A DNA stretch of 64,000 bases from the IMG/VR virus record IMGVR_UViG_3300030419_003648, positions 1-64,000 of that record; one strand, given 5' to 3'. Shown here piece after piece: positions 38,826 to 48,564 of this stretch (positions are counted from its first letter, which is position 1; each line of letters starts with the position of its first letter). The notes beneath the pieces are model-generated. The model saw only the letters and a program-made list of their open reading frames with translations. It did no database searches and was not told where the DNA came from. The position numbers were made by a program, and so were the translations under genes. The DNA comes from a virus.

Positions 38826-39284
38826 ATGTCACCACTAGAACTTATAAAAAATGGAATTTTAGAAAATGATTTTCAAAAAGTTATTCAAGGCTATGAAGCC
38901 CTCACAGGAGAAGACCTCTCTTCAATCAGAGGAGAAGATCCAACAACCTCAAGAGAAGAAAGCACCAGCGACCAATCAGAGGAAGTGCGGAGGCCACAAG
39001 TGCCGGTGCGGTCGTCGGAGTTAGACTTCACAGTCCAAAGAGATGAACTCCCGAATGGAAAGTTTGGAAGAAAAGAATCAATACAAGTAGGCGCAAATCA
39101 ATTTGTGGATGATGGATCTGAGTCGCAGGGAAAAGAGTTTGATACTCCAAAAGTTGAACCAACCCCAAGACGAAGCCCAGTAAAAATGATAGAAGTTGTT
39201 TGCAACGCATGTGGAGCTAAGGAAGAGATAAATCCAAAATATAAAACTGGTAGCTATCATCGTTGCGGGAAGTGTGTAGGTTAA
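38826..39284 (+). CDS. Hypothetical protein with C-terminal zinc ribbon
   Basis: A 152-residue protein. The N-terminus is a short helix, the centre (about 30-115) is Ser/Glu/Pro-rich and likely disordered, and the C-terminus has CNACGAKEE and HRCGKC, a four-Cys ribbon. Its stop shares a base with the helicase start. Confidence 0.72.
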   Translation: MSPLELIKNGILENDFQKVIQGYEALTGEDLSSIRGEDPTTSREESTSDQSEEVRRPQVPVRSSELDFTVQRDELPNGKFGRKESIQVGANQFVDDGSESQGKEFDTPKVEPTPRRSPVKMIEVVCNACGAKEEINPKYKTGSYHRCGKCVG

Positions 39285-40762
39285 TGGAAAATTTAAAAGA
39301 TTTAGTAGCAGAAAAGTCTGTTTTGGCTGGAGTAATTCAGCACGGCGAAGAAGTATATTACGATATAAAACATGTTGTTAAGGTGTCATCTTTTACAGAA
39401 GAAGATAATATCGTATTGTGGACAACGCTGGAGAGGTTATTTGATTCATCTGAGTCAGTTGACTATCCAACCCTGTGTACAAATGCCCCATCTCTTGAGA
39501 TGTTTAGCAAGTATATACCGAAGGAAAAGTACAACAAACTACGGAATACGGAAATAAGCCTTAAGAACACAAAGCTGGCAGCGGCTAGAGTTTTTAAGTT
39601 TGAAGCCGCTAGAGAAGCATACGCTGCCACTGTTGAAATGCAAAGAAAGCTAAAATCTATTGAGGGAAAAGAATCTGTCAGTGAAATAGTTGGACTTGTT
39701 GAGCGTGAAGCTTTTTCAATTTCCGATAAGCTCGATGACAAACTAGATTCAAAGCCAGAGCTAATTGGTGATGATGTTATGGAACATATCCAGCATCTAA
39801 GAGACAATCCATCTGAAATGATTGGCATTAGTAGTGGCTTCACTAGATTTGATGATGCTATTGGCGGTGGTTTTCGCAGCGGTAATGTTGATTTAATAGC
39901 CGCAAGAACAAAAGTTGGTAAGAGTATGTTTGCTGACGCAGTAGCTCTGCATGTAGCTGGAGTGCTAAAAATACCAGTATTGTACTTAGATACTGAGATG
40001 CAGAAAAAAGACCACCAAAGAAGAATGCTTGCAAGCTTGAGTAACATTAAAACTAAGGATATTGAAACCTCCAAGTTTAATGAGTCTCAAGGTATGAATG
40101 AAAGAATTGATAAAGCAGGTCTCAAGATAAAGGACATGCCTTATCACTTTAAGAATATTGCCGGAAAAAAGTTTGAAGAAACAGAGTCTTTGATAAGAAG
40201 ATGGATCATCAAAGATGTCGGCTTTAACGAACAAGGTGAAACAAATCCTTGTTTAGTTATATACGATTACTTCAAGCTCACCACTTCTTCAGACATGGAC
40301 AACCTAAAAGAGTTTCAAGCTCTTGGCTACCAAATGCAAGACATGGTTAATCTTACGATTGAATACAATTTCCCTTGCTTGAGTTTTGTTCAAACTAATA
40401 GAGATGGCGAGACTAAAGAAACTCTAGAGACTATCAGTCAGTCAGATAGGCTCTCATGGTTTGCGAGTAGTATTACGATCTTCAAGAAAAAATCATCTGA
40501 TGAAATGGCTGAAGATGCAGGTGCTAGTGGGAATAGAAAGTTAATACCAGTTGCTTCAAGGTATGGTGGTGGACTGGAAGACTTTGATTATATCAATGTA
40601 AATCTTTTTGGAGACTACTCTAGAGTTGAAGAGGGGCTGACTAAAAATGAACTAGTCCTAGCCTCTAAAAAACAAAAAGAGGGATTTGAAAATACAGTTG
40701 GCGATGAACAACAAGAGTTCAAGCCAGAAAAAGAAATTGAAGATGAAGGAAAACCATTTTGA
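39284..40762 (+). CDS. DnaB-like replicative helicase
   Basis: A 492-residue hexameric helicase. The N-terminal part resembles a DnaB N-domain; the RecA-like core begins about residue 170, with Walker A ARTKVGKS (207-214), VLYLDTEMQKKDHQRRM as the H1a region, Walker B LVIYDYFKL, and SFVQTNRDG. The start at ATG 39284 overlaps the previous stop. It would unwind DNA ahead of the polymerase together with the primase that follows directly (ATG shares a base). Confidence 0.9.
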   Translation: MENLKDLVAEKSVLAGVIQHGEEVYYDIKHVVKVSSFTEEDNIVLWTTLERLFDSSESVDYPTLCTNAPSLEMFSKYIPKEKYNKLRNTEISLKNTKLAAARVFKFEAAREAYAATVEMQRKLKSIEGKESVSEIVGLVEREAFSISDKLDDKLDSKPELIGDDVMEHIQHLRDNPSEMIGISSGFTRFDDAIGGGFRSGNVDLIAARTKVGKSMFADAVALHVAGVLKIPVLYLDTEMQKKDHQRRMLASLSNIKTKDIETSKFNESQGMNERIDKAGLKIKDMPYHFKNIAGKKFEETESLIRRWIIKDVGFNEQGETNPCLVIYDYFKLTTSSDMDNLKEFQALGYQMQDMVNLTIEYNFPCLSFVQTNRDGETKETLETISQSDRLSWFASSITIFKKKSSDEMAEDAGASGNRKLIPVASRYGGGLEDFDYINVNLFGDYSRVEEGLTKNELVLASKKQKEGFENTVGDEQQEFKPEKEIEDEGKPF

Positions 40763-41838
40763 TGGCAAAAAAGAGAACTAACGAACAGTTAAAAAGACTG
40801 TCTGACGAATTAGCTCTTAAACCGGAAAAGTTGCACCCTATTGGAATATTCATCTCTGAGACTGGGCATTTGCCCTGCCCAATTCATGGAGGTGATAATC
40901 CTCAAGGTTGTTCAGTGGTTCTAGATCCAGACAGTCCTTACTTTGGCACTTACACCTGCTGGACTGGAAACAAAGAAACTGGTCGCAAGTGCCACGAAGT
41001 TTATAGAAACTCAATGATTGGCTTGGTCAGAGGGAAATTGTCATATGATGCTGGTCATGATGTTGGGTTCAACAAAGCCTTTGAAGTGTGCTTGAAACTT
41101 GTAGACTTGGACGAAGACTACCTAAGAAAAAATGCAACTAAGTTCAAAGCTCTTAGCGAACAAGAAAAGATTGACAGGATAAAAGAAAAAAAAGAAGAAA
41201 GGCTCAAACAAGCAAATCATAGAGAGCTGGTCAGAAAGAGCTTGAAGATGCCTTCAAAATATTTTGTTGACAGAGGGTACTCAGAAAAGGTCTTAGACTA
41301 TTTCGACATAGGGACATCTAATCATCCTAAAAGCACCATGAAAGGACGCTCGATTGTGCCTGTGTATGACGACGATGAACCTTTGATGGTAGGTTTTTTA
41401 GGAAGATGGAATGGTGATGATTATGACGAAAGAGGAGTTCCAAAATGGAAAAACAATTATGGATTTGCTAAGAGTCAATATCTTTATGGGTTTTATCAGA
41501 ACAAAGAAGATATAGTAAGAACAAAGACGGTAGTTTTAGTCGAGGGGCAAGGCGACGTATGGAGGTTATGGGAAGCTGGTATCAGAAATGCAGTTGGGCT
41601 GTTTGGAACTAGCTTATCAGCCGCTCAGTTATTCACATTAAGAACTGCATGTATAGTTAACCTAGTCGTTATACTTGATAATGATCCGGCAGGAATCATC
41701 GCTAGAGAAAAAATCAACACAACCTGTAGTAACATATTCAATATCATCAATATTGAAACAAGTAGTAACGATGTTGGCGATATGACAATCCAAGAAATTA
41801 ATGAACAAATAAAACCCAATCTTGAAGGACTCATTTAA
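40762..41838 (+). CDS. DNA primase (DnaG-like, TOPRIM)
   Basis: A 358-residue primase. The N-terminal zinc-binding CPIHGGDNPQGC with a following C..C and the central GFLGRWNGDDYDERG are typical. The TOPRIM domain has VVLVEGQGDVWRLWEAG and VVILDNDPAG with catalytic Glu and DxD. It lays primers at the fork. Shorter than bacterial DnaG, lacking the helicase-interaction domain, as in many phages. The first codon shares a base with the helicase stop. Confidence 0.9.
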   Translation: MAKKRTNEQLKRLSDELALKPEKLHPIGIFISETGHLPCPIHGGDNPQGCSVVLDPDSPYFGTYTCWTGNKETGRKCHEVYRNSMIGLVRGKLSYDAGHDVGFNKAFEVCLKLVDLDEDYLRKNATKFKALSEQEKIDRIKEKKEERLKQANHRELVRKSLKMPSKYFVDRGYSEKVLDYFDIGTSNHPKSTMKGRSIVPVYDDDEPLMVGFLGRWNGDDYDERGVPKWKNNYGFAKSQYLYGFYQNKEDIVRTKTVVLVEGQGDVWRLWEAGIRNAVGLFGTSLSAAQLFTLRTACIVNLVVILDNDPAGIIAREKINTTCSNIFNIINIETSSNDVGDMTIQEINEQIKPNLEGLI

Positions 41839-42596
41839 TGACTAATATACTTGGACTATCTGGTCATAAACAAAGCGGCAAAAGCACATGTGCTAAATTT
41901 TTACATGGCTACCAACTACGATTCAACGATGTAGTTGAAAAATTCTTAATGGACGAAGATGGAAATTTAATAGTCAATGCTACCCAATTAAATGAACGAG
42001 GAGAAGAAGTAGAAGGCTTTGGATTCTTGGATGTTGAGCGTAGAGATGAAGAATTTATTGAGTATGCTAGTCGAACTGTTTGGCCTTTTGTTCGCTCTTT
42101 CAGTTTTGCTGATCCTCTGAAATCAATCTCAATACAATTATTTGGATTGTCAGATGAACAATGCTTTGGTTCTGATGAGGACAAAAACACACCCATTAAT
42201 GTTAAGTGGGAAAACATGCCGGACGCAGGAGATAAGTCTGGGTTTATGACCGCTAGAGAATTTTTACAGTATTTTGGTACTGATATTTGCCGAAAAATAA
42301 AAGATGACATCTGGACAAGTTCTTGCATCCGTAGGATACTTTCCAGTGGGACTGATCTAGCAATAATACCTGATGTCAGATTTCCAAACGAAGTGGAAGA
42401 AATTCAAAAGGCTGGCGGCAAAGTAATCAGGTTAACACGGAAGCCACACGAAGATTGTCACCCCAGCGAGACAGCTCTGGATGACTATGACGGTTTTGAC
42501 CGTGTTATAAACAACGAAGAATTAGATATTGACCAGACTAACATAGAATTGATGAACGTGCTAAGGGAGTGGCAATGGCTACAAACAAAATCGTAA
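41838..42596 (+). CDS. Deoxynucleoside monophosphate kinase
   Basis: A 252-residue P-loop kinase like T4 gene 1. GLSGHKQSGKST (residues 6-17) is the P-loop, and DVRFPNEVEEIQKAGGKVIRLTR is the conserved mid-region. It phosphorylates dNMPs to dNDPs, feeding the reductase and polymerase. It overlaps the next gene by 22 bp. Confidence 0.87.
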   Translation: MTNILGLSGHKQSGKSTCAKFLHGYQLRFNDVVEKFLMDEDGNLIVNATQLNERGEEVEGFGFLDVERRDEEFIEYASRTVWPFVRSFSFADPLKSISIQLFGLSDEQCFGSDEDKNTPINVKWENMPDAGDKSGFMTAREFLQYFGTDICRKIKDDIWTSSCIRRILSSGTDLAIIPDVRFPNEVEEIQKAGGKVIRLTRKPHEDCHPSETALDDYDGFDRVINNEELDIDQTNIELMNVLREWQWLQTKS

Positions 42597-43180
42597 GAAT
42601 AGACTGGGATGACAGAATGGTAACTCGCGCCCAGAATAAAGCCAAAAAACTAGGCAAAATAAAGAATTCAATCCTGAGAGGTGGTGGCAATGCCGCTGGA
42701 TACTTAGGGGAAGAAGCTGTCGCGTCCTACATCGGGGCAAATATCACTAGCTGTGACAAAGGATCGGATAAATACGATTACGATATTGTTGCTAGAGATG
42801 GCCGTAGGATAGAAATCAAAACTAAAAGAAGAACTGTTTCTTGTATTGATGGCGATGGAAATGATCGAGGCAACTACGAAGTGTCAGTTGCCAAGACTAG
42901 CGTTCATCAAAGACCAGACCTATACATTTTCGTTAATATTCATTTTGAATTAATCGAATACAACTTCGTTAATGGTCGAAAAGTGAAGCAGTACAAGAAG
43001 ATTAAAAACATTGAAATACTAGGTCAGATGGAGCCGGAAGATTATTTCGCTGAGGCTTGGCTAGTACAAAAAGGCGATCATGACCCTAGCAATGATTTTA
43101 CAGCGCACGCAGATATGTACAATCTCTATATAAAAGATTTGGAACCGTTAGATGATAGTTTGTTACCACAGGAGCAGTAG
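42575..43180 (+). CDS. Restriction-endonuclease-like (PD-(D/E)XK) protein
   Basis: A 201-residue protein with start ATG 42575, preceded by AAGGGAG. YLGEEAVASYIGANI...DYDIVARDGRRIEIKTKRR supplies the conserved E, D and ExK of a PD-(D/E)XK nuclease fold. Substrate unknown; possible roles are DNA processing or host-DNA degradation. Placement in the replication operon supports DNA metabolism. Overlaps its neighbours. Confidence 0.75.
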   Translation: MATNKIVRIDWDDRMVTRAQNKAKKLGKIKNSILRGGGNAAGYLGEEAVASYIGANITSCDKGSDKYDYDIVARDGRRIEIKTKRRTVSCIDGDGNDRGNYEVSVAKTSVHQRPDLYIFVNIHFELIEYNFVNGRKVKQYKKIKNIEILGQMEPEDYFAEAWLVQKGDHDPSNDFTAHADMYNLYIKDLEPLDDSLLPQEQ

Positions 43181-44174
43181 TCTTGGAACATTAGAGTTCT
43201 GTCAGCAAAAATACTTTTTGCAGTATAACCTTTCGTTCAAAGATAAGACCAATCCAAAAGCCTTAATGGGTACGATTACCCATAAGGTGATGCAGACTCT
43301 TGGAGACAAGAAAGTTGCAATGAACAAAGGTCTTGACATCGTAGAAGACGAAGAAACAGGAAGGAACCTAACGCTAGAAGAATGTGACGATCTTGAACTT
43401 CTCAACAACATAGCGTTTGACTATTACACTAACGCCTTTCCAGAAGTAAAGATTGGTGACAAAGAAAGAAGGCAATGTCTTCGCTGGGCTGAAAAAGCGA
43501 TAGCTTTTAAAGACGGAATGCTAGACCCTAGAAACCAAGATGTATTTGCTACTGAACTCTTTTTTGACATCGAGATAAAGAAGCCTTGGGCTAAATACAA
43601 ATATGAGTTTGAAGATCAAACAATCGAAGGCTATTTATCTATTAAGGGAACTGTTGACCTTATATTAGATCAGGGCAATGGCTTCTTTGAAATACTTGAT
43701 TATAAAACTGGAAGACGTTTGGATTGGGCTACCGGAGAAGAAAAGACTTACGAAAAGCTACAAAAAGATAAACAGCTTTTGCTTTATTATTACGCTCTGA
43801 AGAATATGTATCCTGACAAAGAATTTTCAGTAAGTATATATTATATCAACGACGGTGGATTATTTTCTATGGTCTTTGACGAAGAAGACTATGAGGATGC
43901 GGAAGAGATACTTCGTAAAAAATTTGAACAAATAAGAAGTATACAACAACCAAGACTACTATCAAATGAACATACTCACTGGAAGTGTCAAAAGCTATGC
44001 CTGTTTAGCAGTGAGTATGAGGATAGCGGAAAAAGTATATGTCAGCATATACGAGACGAAGTTAAAGAAAAGGGTGTAGTCAAAGTAGTTGAAGAATATG
44101 GCAAAATTGACAAGATCGCCACGTATGGAGATGGCGGCGGAAGATTGGCAGACGATAGCGATAGCAAAAAATGA
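43152..44174 (+). CDS. RecB/Cas4-family nuclease with Cys cluster
   Basis: A 340-residue PD-(D/E)XK nuclease like the Cas4/RecB group. GTITHKVMQTLGD is motif I, and VDLILDQGNGFFEILDYKTGR the catalytic D...ExK. QLLLYYYAL is motif QxxxY. A Cys near the start (FCQQKYF) and C-terminal KCQKLCLFS with a later CQH can form the Fe-S cluster seen in Cas4 and AddB. It probably processes DNA ends with RecA. No CRISPR genes are near. Confidence 0.85.
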   Translation: MIVCYHRSSSLGTLEFCQQKYFLQYNLSFKDKTNPKALMGTITHKVMQTLGDKKVAMNKGLDIVEDEETGRNLTLEECDDLELLNNIAFDYYTNAFPEVKIGDKERRQCLRWAEKAIAFKDGMLDPRNQDVFATELFFDIEIKKPWAKYKYEFEDQTIEGYLSIKGTVDLILDQGNGFFEILDYKTGRRLDWATGEEKTYEKLQKDKQLLLYYYALKNMYPDKEFSVSIYYINDGGLFSMVFDEEDYEDAEEILRKKFEQIRSIQQPRLLSNEHTHWKCQKLCLFSSEYEDSGKSICQHIRDEVKEKGVVKVVEEYGKIDKIATYGDGGGRLADDSDSKK

Positions 44175-46093
44175 ATTGGACACCTTTACACCTGCATAGC
44201 CATTACAGCCTCCTAGACGGCCTCTCAAAGCCTTCTCAGATAGCTTCTCGGTGTGCGAACCTTGGTTTTGAATCTTGCGCTCTAACGGATCACGGGACGA
44301 TCTCTGGCGCTGTCGCATTTTCTAAAGCAATGAGGCAAAAGAATATCAAGCCAATACTCGGTTGTGAGTTCTACCTAAGCCAGCAAGATTGCACGGTTAA
44401 GTCCGAAGAAAATAGAAAACTGAGTCATCTCTGTGTCATTGCAAAGAATAAGAAAGGTTGGGGTCAGCTTATACAGGCGACTTCAAGAAGTAACGATGAA
44501 GAAAATTTCTATTATAAGCCTCGTCTTGATCTTGATACTCTAGGTCAATACGCAGATGGAAACTTGATAGCTTTTAGCGGACATCTTGGAAGTGATTTAG
44601 CAAATGTGATTTTCACTGATATTAAATCTGGTTATCAGGCTACAACTTTAGATGAGTTCAAAAGGTATACTCATGCTGACTGGCCTGAGAGAGTTTCCAA
44701 GTTAGCTCATAGGTATCGAGATATATTTGGTAAAGATAATTTCTTCCTTGAAGTGCAATCAATAGACCAAGAGAATTCCATTGCAGCTAAGATGGTCGCT
44801 GAAGGAATGAGATATGTAGCGAATAAATACGACTTCAGAACTGTAGCTACAGCTGACTCTCACTACCCTGAACAAAAAGATGCAGGAGATCAACTTCTAC
44901 TTCTCTGCTCAGCGATGAGAACAACCCTTAGAGGTGTGAAAAAGAAAATCCAAGCCAATGAAGATGTGGCATTTTCTGGCTTTATGAAGTCAACAAATTT
45001 TCATATTCCAACATTAGAAGAAATACAATCAGTCAATTCGTCAAAAGAGATTGATACTTCTATGGAAATAGCGAGTATGTGCGAAGACTACGACATACTC
45101 GGCCAACCTATGCTCCCAGAATTTGAATGTCCTGAAAATAAATCAGAAGAAGCGCATCTAAGACAGTTGTGCCGTGATGGTTGGCGCGATAAGCTGTCTG
45201 GAATTTTGACAAAAGATCAAAAGAACGAATACACCGAAAGAATTAAAAAAGAACTTGATGTCATAAGCAGTGCTAAACTGTCTGGCTACTTCCTTATTGT
45301 CAGAGATATAGTTAACAGTGTCAGGTCTAGAAATCATATACCCGGTCCGGGAAGAGGTTCTGCTGCTGGATGCTTAGTTTCTTATCTGATTGGGATTACA
45401 CAATTAGACCCTATCAGATACGGTTTAATCTTTGAACGCTTTTATAACGCAGGAAGAAATACAGGTGGGCATGTATCGCTTCCAGATATTGATATTGACG
45501 TTCCAGCTACTAAACGAGACGAAACTATAGACTATATCAGAAGTAAATATGGTAATGATCGTGTTGGTCAAATGGTCACGTTTGGAAGGCTTCAAGGTAG
45601 AAGCGCGTTAAAAGAAGTTCTTAGAATGAATGACGCTTGTAGTTATGACGAAATGAACGCTATCACTAAAAGCCTTCCTCACGAACACGAAGTGTCTGAT
45701 CAATTAGCTGAAATGGACGAACCGTCTGTAATTCAATGGACGTTAATGAATCAGCCGGATTCACTGAAAGATTATTGCCGATTAAATGACGATGGTAATC
45801 TTGAAGGCGACTACGCCAAATTATTTGCGCAGGCCATGCGTATAGAAGGCACATTTAAATCACAAGGAAAACACGCCGCTGGAGTCGTGATCTCTTCCCA
45901 TAAACTAGATGAAGTTTGTCCAATGGTTAGAGATAAGAAAGGCGCTGAGAAGATAGCAGGGCTTGAAATGAACGACCTAGAAGCAATGGGACATGTAAAG
46001 TTTGACATTTTAGGAATTTCCCTAATGGACAAAATCATGGGGATCAGAGATAAATTGGAGGAGGACGATGACCAAGAAAACTTGGAAAGATAA
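44171..46093 (+). CDS. dnaE: DNA polymerase III alpha, N-terminal piece (PHP and palm)
   Basis: A 640-residue fragment of a C-family polymerase. The PHP domain has HLHSHYS (7-13), TDHG (39-42), CEF (65-67), H86 and a DSH later, an apparently complete metal set. The palm has PDIDID with D441 and D443, and the third catalytic Asp612 in KFDILG. The protein ends soon after, where intact DnaE continues into fingers, so all three catalytic Asp are here and the rest is encoded at 46947. Activity requires pairing with that piece. Confidence 0.93.
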   Translation: MNWTPLHLHSHYSLLDGLSKPSQIASRCANLGFESCALTDHGTISGAVAFSKAMRQKNIKPILGCEFYLSQQDCTVKSEENRKLSHLCVIAKNKKGWGQLIQATSRSNDEENFYYKPRLDLDTLGQYADGNLIAFSGHLGSDLANVIFTDIKSGYQATTLDEFKRYTHADWPERVSKLAHRYRDIFGKDNFFLEVQSIDQENSIAAKMVAEGMRYVANKYDFRTVATADSHYPEQKDAGDQLLLLCSAMRTTLRGVKKKIQANEDVAFSGFMKSTNFHIPTLEEIQSVNSSKEIDTSMEIASMCEDYDILGQPMLPEFECPENKSEEAHLRQLCRDGWRDKLSGILTKDQKNEYTERIKKELDVISSAKLSGYFLIVRDIVNSVRSRNHIPGPGRGSAAGCLVSYLIGITQLDPIRYGLIFERFYNAGRNTGGHVSLPDIDIDVPATKRDETIDYIRSKYGNDRVGQMVTFGRLQGRSALKEVLRMNDACSYDEMNAITKSLPHEHEVSDQLAEMDEPSVIQWTLMNQPDSLKDYCRLNDDGNLEGDYAKLFAQAMRIEGTFKSQGKHAAGVVISSHKLDEVCPMVRDKKGAEKIAGLEMNDLEAMGHVKFDILGISLMDKIMGIRDKLEEDDDQENLER

Positions 46094-46286
46094 AATTCGG
46101 GACAAAATTCAAAACGGAAGATACGAAGAATACAAAGGTCTTTCCATTTGCAAAATAAACGATTTCTACCAACCAATGAACCGGAAGGTAAGATACCAAG
46201 TCCACTCGTATCGTTTCAGCGGACTTTTTGAAGATATTGAAGAAGCATTGGATAAATTTTTTGAGATTAAGAGGAAAATAAGATGA
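46068..46286 (+). CDS. Small basic protein inside the split polymerase operon, 72 aa
   Basis: A 72-residue basic protein, starting after GGAGG with good spacing and overlapping the end of the polymerase N-piece by 26 bp. Tyr/Lys/Arg-rich, mixed strand-helix. Possibly a stabilising partner for the split polymerase; that is a guess from position. Confidence 0.65.
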   Translation: MTKKTWKDKIRDKIQNGRYEEYKGLSICKINDFYQPMNRKVRYQVHSYRFSGLFEDIEEALDKFFEIKRKIR

Positions 46287-46963
46287 ATTACAAAGACATT
46301 ATTGTTTTTGACTTTGAAACAGGTTCTAGGAATCCGCACAAAACACAACCAGTCCAGATCGCAGCTGTAGCGATTCACGGAAGAAAGCTGACCATTCAGC
46401 CTGACGGAGAGTTTAACAGTCTTATCAGGCCAGTGCTGGACGATGAAGAGGCCATAAAGCTAGGATTAGACCCTATTGAAGACGAAGCCTTAGCTGTGAA
46501 TGGAAAGACCAGAGAAGAGCTTGCCAAAGCTCCTCAACCAAAAGTGGTTTGGGATAAGTTTGCAAATTTTGTAAACAGGTACAATTTCAAAAAAACACCT
46601 TATTATGCCCCAATCGCTGCTGGATACAACATAATCGGCTTCGATCTGCCGATAGTACAAAGGATGTGTGAAAAATATGGGCCAGTTGACAAGAAAACTG
46701 GTCAGCAAACACTCTTCAATAAAATTCACAAAGTTGATATGCTTGATATTGTCTGGATGTGGATGGAGAATAATGCCGATGTTAAATCTCTGAGCATGGA
46801 TTCAATGCGTGATTTACTAGGTATGTCTAAAGAAAATGCGCATGACGCTTTGCAGGACGTTAAGGATACAGCTTTGATGATGATATCCTTCATGAAATTC
46901 CACCGAAAAATTGCACCAAAAGTAAAATTTGAGAAAGCCTTTGCAGATGGCCGAGACTTTTAA
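46283..46963 (+). CDS. DnaQ-like 3'-5' exonuclease (DEDDh)
   Basis: A 226-residue exonuclease. Exo I is FDFETGS, Exo II is the GYNIIGFDLP region, and Exo III is NAHDALQDVKDT with the His of DEDDh. It is expected to proofread for the DnaE-type polymerase, like the epsilon subunit. It sits between the two polymerase pieces and overlaps both neighbours (4 and 17 bp). Confidence 0.92.
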   Translation: MNYKDIIVFDFETGSRNPHKTQPVQIAAVAIHGRKLTIQPDGEFNSLIRPVLDDEEAIKLGLDPIEDEALAVNGKTREELAKAPQPKVVWDKFANFVNRYNFKKTPYYAPIAAGYNIIGFDLPIVQRMCEKYGPVDKKTGQQTLFNKIHKVDMLDIVWMWMENNADVKSLSMDSMRDLLGMSKENAHDALQDVKDTALMMISFMKFHRKIAPKVKFEKAFADGRDF

Positions 46964-48539
46964 TTTAATTGAAGATGATAGCTTTGCCGACGAAGCTACT
47001 TGGGACTTAATATGCTCAGGAAAGACTAAAGGTGTTTTCCAACTAGAAAGCAACTTGGGTAAGTCTTGGGCAAAAAGAGTCAAACCAAGAAACATTGAAG
47101 AACTAGCAGCCCTGCTGTCAATAATAAGACCCGGAACATTGAAGGCTATACAAGATGGCAAATCAATGACCCAAAGGTTTGTTGATAGGAAAAATGGGTC
47201 TGAAAAGATTACTTACCCACACCCATCTTTAGAGCCTATACTCAAAACAACCCAAGGGGTTCTTGTGTATCAAGAGCAGTCTATGCAGATTGCTCAAATG
47301 CTTGCTGGTTTTGATCTTCAAGAGGCAGATAACCTTCGTAAAGCAATCGGTAAGAAAAAAGCCGATCTAATGGCGAAAGTCAAAAAGGCATTTCTAGCTG
47401 GAGCTATTAAAGAGGGGATTGTTGATAAGGACACCGCTGAGGAAATCTTCAGTTGGATTGAGAAGTCCAGTCGTTACGCATTTAATAAGTCTCATGCGGT
47501 TTCGTATGCAGTATGTGCTTATTGGAGCGCTTTTTGTAAAGCTCATCACCAACTAGAATTTTACTGCAATTATTTGATCTACTCTTCAGGCAAGCCAGAC
47601 CCTCATCAAGAAGTCAGAGAGCTTGTCAACGATGCAAAGAATAATGAAATCTATATCAGCCCTCCATCAATAAAGAGCTTAAATGTTCAGACTGACATAA
47701 TTGATGGCCGTATACATTTCGGCATGTCTAATGTTAAGTCTATTGGCGTAAAGCATATAGAAAAATTCAAATCAATAATTAAAGAAGTAGAAGAGCAGAT
47801 AAACAAACCATTCATTGAATGGTCTTGGTATGATTTTTTGGTCTTGGCTTCGCAAAAGGTCAATAGGCCGGTGGTGATCGCTTTATGTTCGATTGGATTC
47901 TTTTCGCATTTGCCAGAGACCAGAACGGAAATGTTAGATAGGTTCCACACTTGGGGTCAACTTACTAAAAAGGAACAAGAGTGGGCGGTCGAAAACCATT
48001 CCAAATTTACCTGCATTGAAAAGATATTGAGCAAAATGGTTCCTGTCAAGAAAGAGGGCGGAGCTACATTCAATAAAAAGCGCTCTGACATGCTGCGCGA
48101 CCTTTTGAACGAAATGCAGAATCCATCAAGTCCAATGTCTGACTCTAGACGGTGGGTTATACAAGAAGAAGAAAGGTACTTAGGGGTAGCTTTAACATAC
48201 TCTAGAATTGAAGCCTGCAACACGAACCTAGCAAATACCACGATCAAAGAGTTTTTAGATGGTAAGCGAGGCGACATTAAAATGGCTGTTACCATTTCCG
48301 ATGTCAAAAAATGGGTAACTAAAAACGGTAAGATGAAAGGTTCTGAAATGGCATTTCTTTGTGTAGAAGATACCACTGGAACTTTAGACACGGTAACAGT
48401 GTTTTCTGACCAGTGGCAAGAGAACAAAGGTATACTGTATACTGGTAACAATGTTATAATTTCTGGCACATCATCGAAAGACAAAAGACGACAAATTGAC
48501 GATGGTTTCATTGTCAACAGCGTTATAGAATTAAGTTGA
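46947..48539 (+). CDS. dnaE: DNA polymerase III alpha, C-terminal piece (fingers and tail)
   Basis: A 530-residue protein from ATG 46947. It continues where the 44171 protein stops: KGVFQLES, LLSIIRPGTL, RFVDRKNGSEKITYP, GVLVYQEQSMQIAQMLAGF, ADNLRKAIGKKK, and RYAFNKSHAVSYAVCAY align with DnaE fingers. A helix-hairpin-helix region and an OB-like C-terminus (VAVTISDVKKWVTKNGKMKGSEMAF-type) follow. No intein signature is seen at the break. Overlaps the exonuclease by 17 bp. Confidence 0.92.
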   Translation: MAETFNLIEDDSFADEATWDLICSGKTKGVFQLESNLGKSWAKRVKPRNIEELAALLSIIRPGTLKAIQDGKSMTQRFVDRKNGSEKITYPHPSLEPILKTTQGVLVYQEQSMQIAQMLAGFDLQEADNLRKAIGKKKADLMAKVKKAFLAGAIKEGIVDKDTAEEIFSWIEKSSRYAFNKSHAVSYAVCAYWSAFCKAHHQLEFYCNYLIYSSGKPDPHQEVRELVNDAKNNEIYISPPSIKSLNVQTDIIDGRIHFGMSNVKSIGVKHIEKFKSIIKEVEEQINKPFIEWSWYDFLVLASQKVNRPVVIALCSIGFFSHLPETRTEMLDRFHTWGQLTKKEQEWAVENHSKFTCIEKILSKMVPVKKEGGATFNKKRSDMLRDLLNEMQNPSSPMSDSRRWVIQEEERYLGVALTYSRIEACNTNLANTTIKEFLDGKRGDIKMAVTISDVKKWVTKNGKMKGSEMAFLCVEDTTGTLDTVTVFSDQWQENKGILYTGNNVIISGTSSKDKRRQIDDGFIVNSVIELS

Positions 48540-48564
48540 CGAAAATCAAAAAGAACAGTATGAT
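48536..48564 (+). promoter_or_regulatory. Sigma70-like promoter before second SSB
   Basis: TTGACG (48536-48541) and TATGAT (48559-48564) separated by exactly 17 bp, close to the bacterial consensus. It lies 33 bp upstream of the SSB start with GAGGG as ribosome-binding site, suggesting recognition by host polymerase early in infection. Confidence 0.7.

Noticed and set aside
39463-40074. 203-codon open frame on the minus strand
   Set aside because: It lies wholly opposite the DnaB-like helicase gene, has Ser/Leu-rich low-complexity translation and no ribosome-binding site. Other long minus-strand frames (for example opposite 41909-42328 and 47957-48517) are likewise shadows.
43152-44174. Cas4 as part of a CRISPR system
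   Set aside because: No repeats or other cas genes anywhere in the window; the context is replication and recombination.
46040-46960. Split intein at the polymerase break
   Set aside because: No Cys/Ser at the junction, no intein blocks and no C-terminal HN motif; the gap encodes two ordinary genes.
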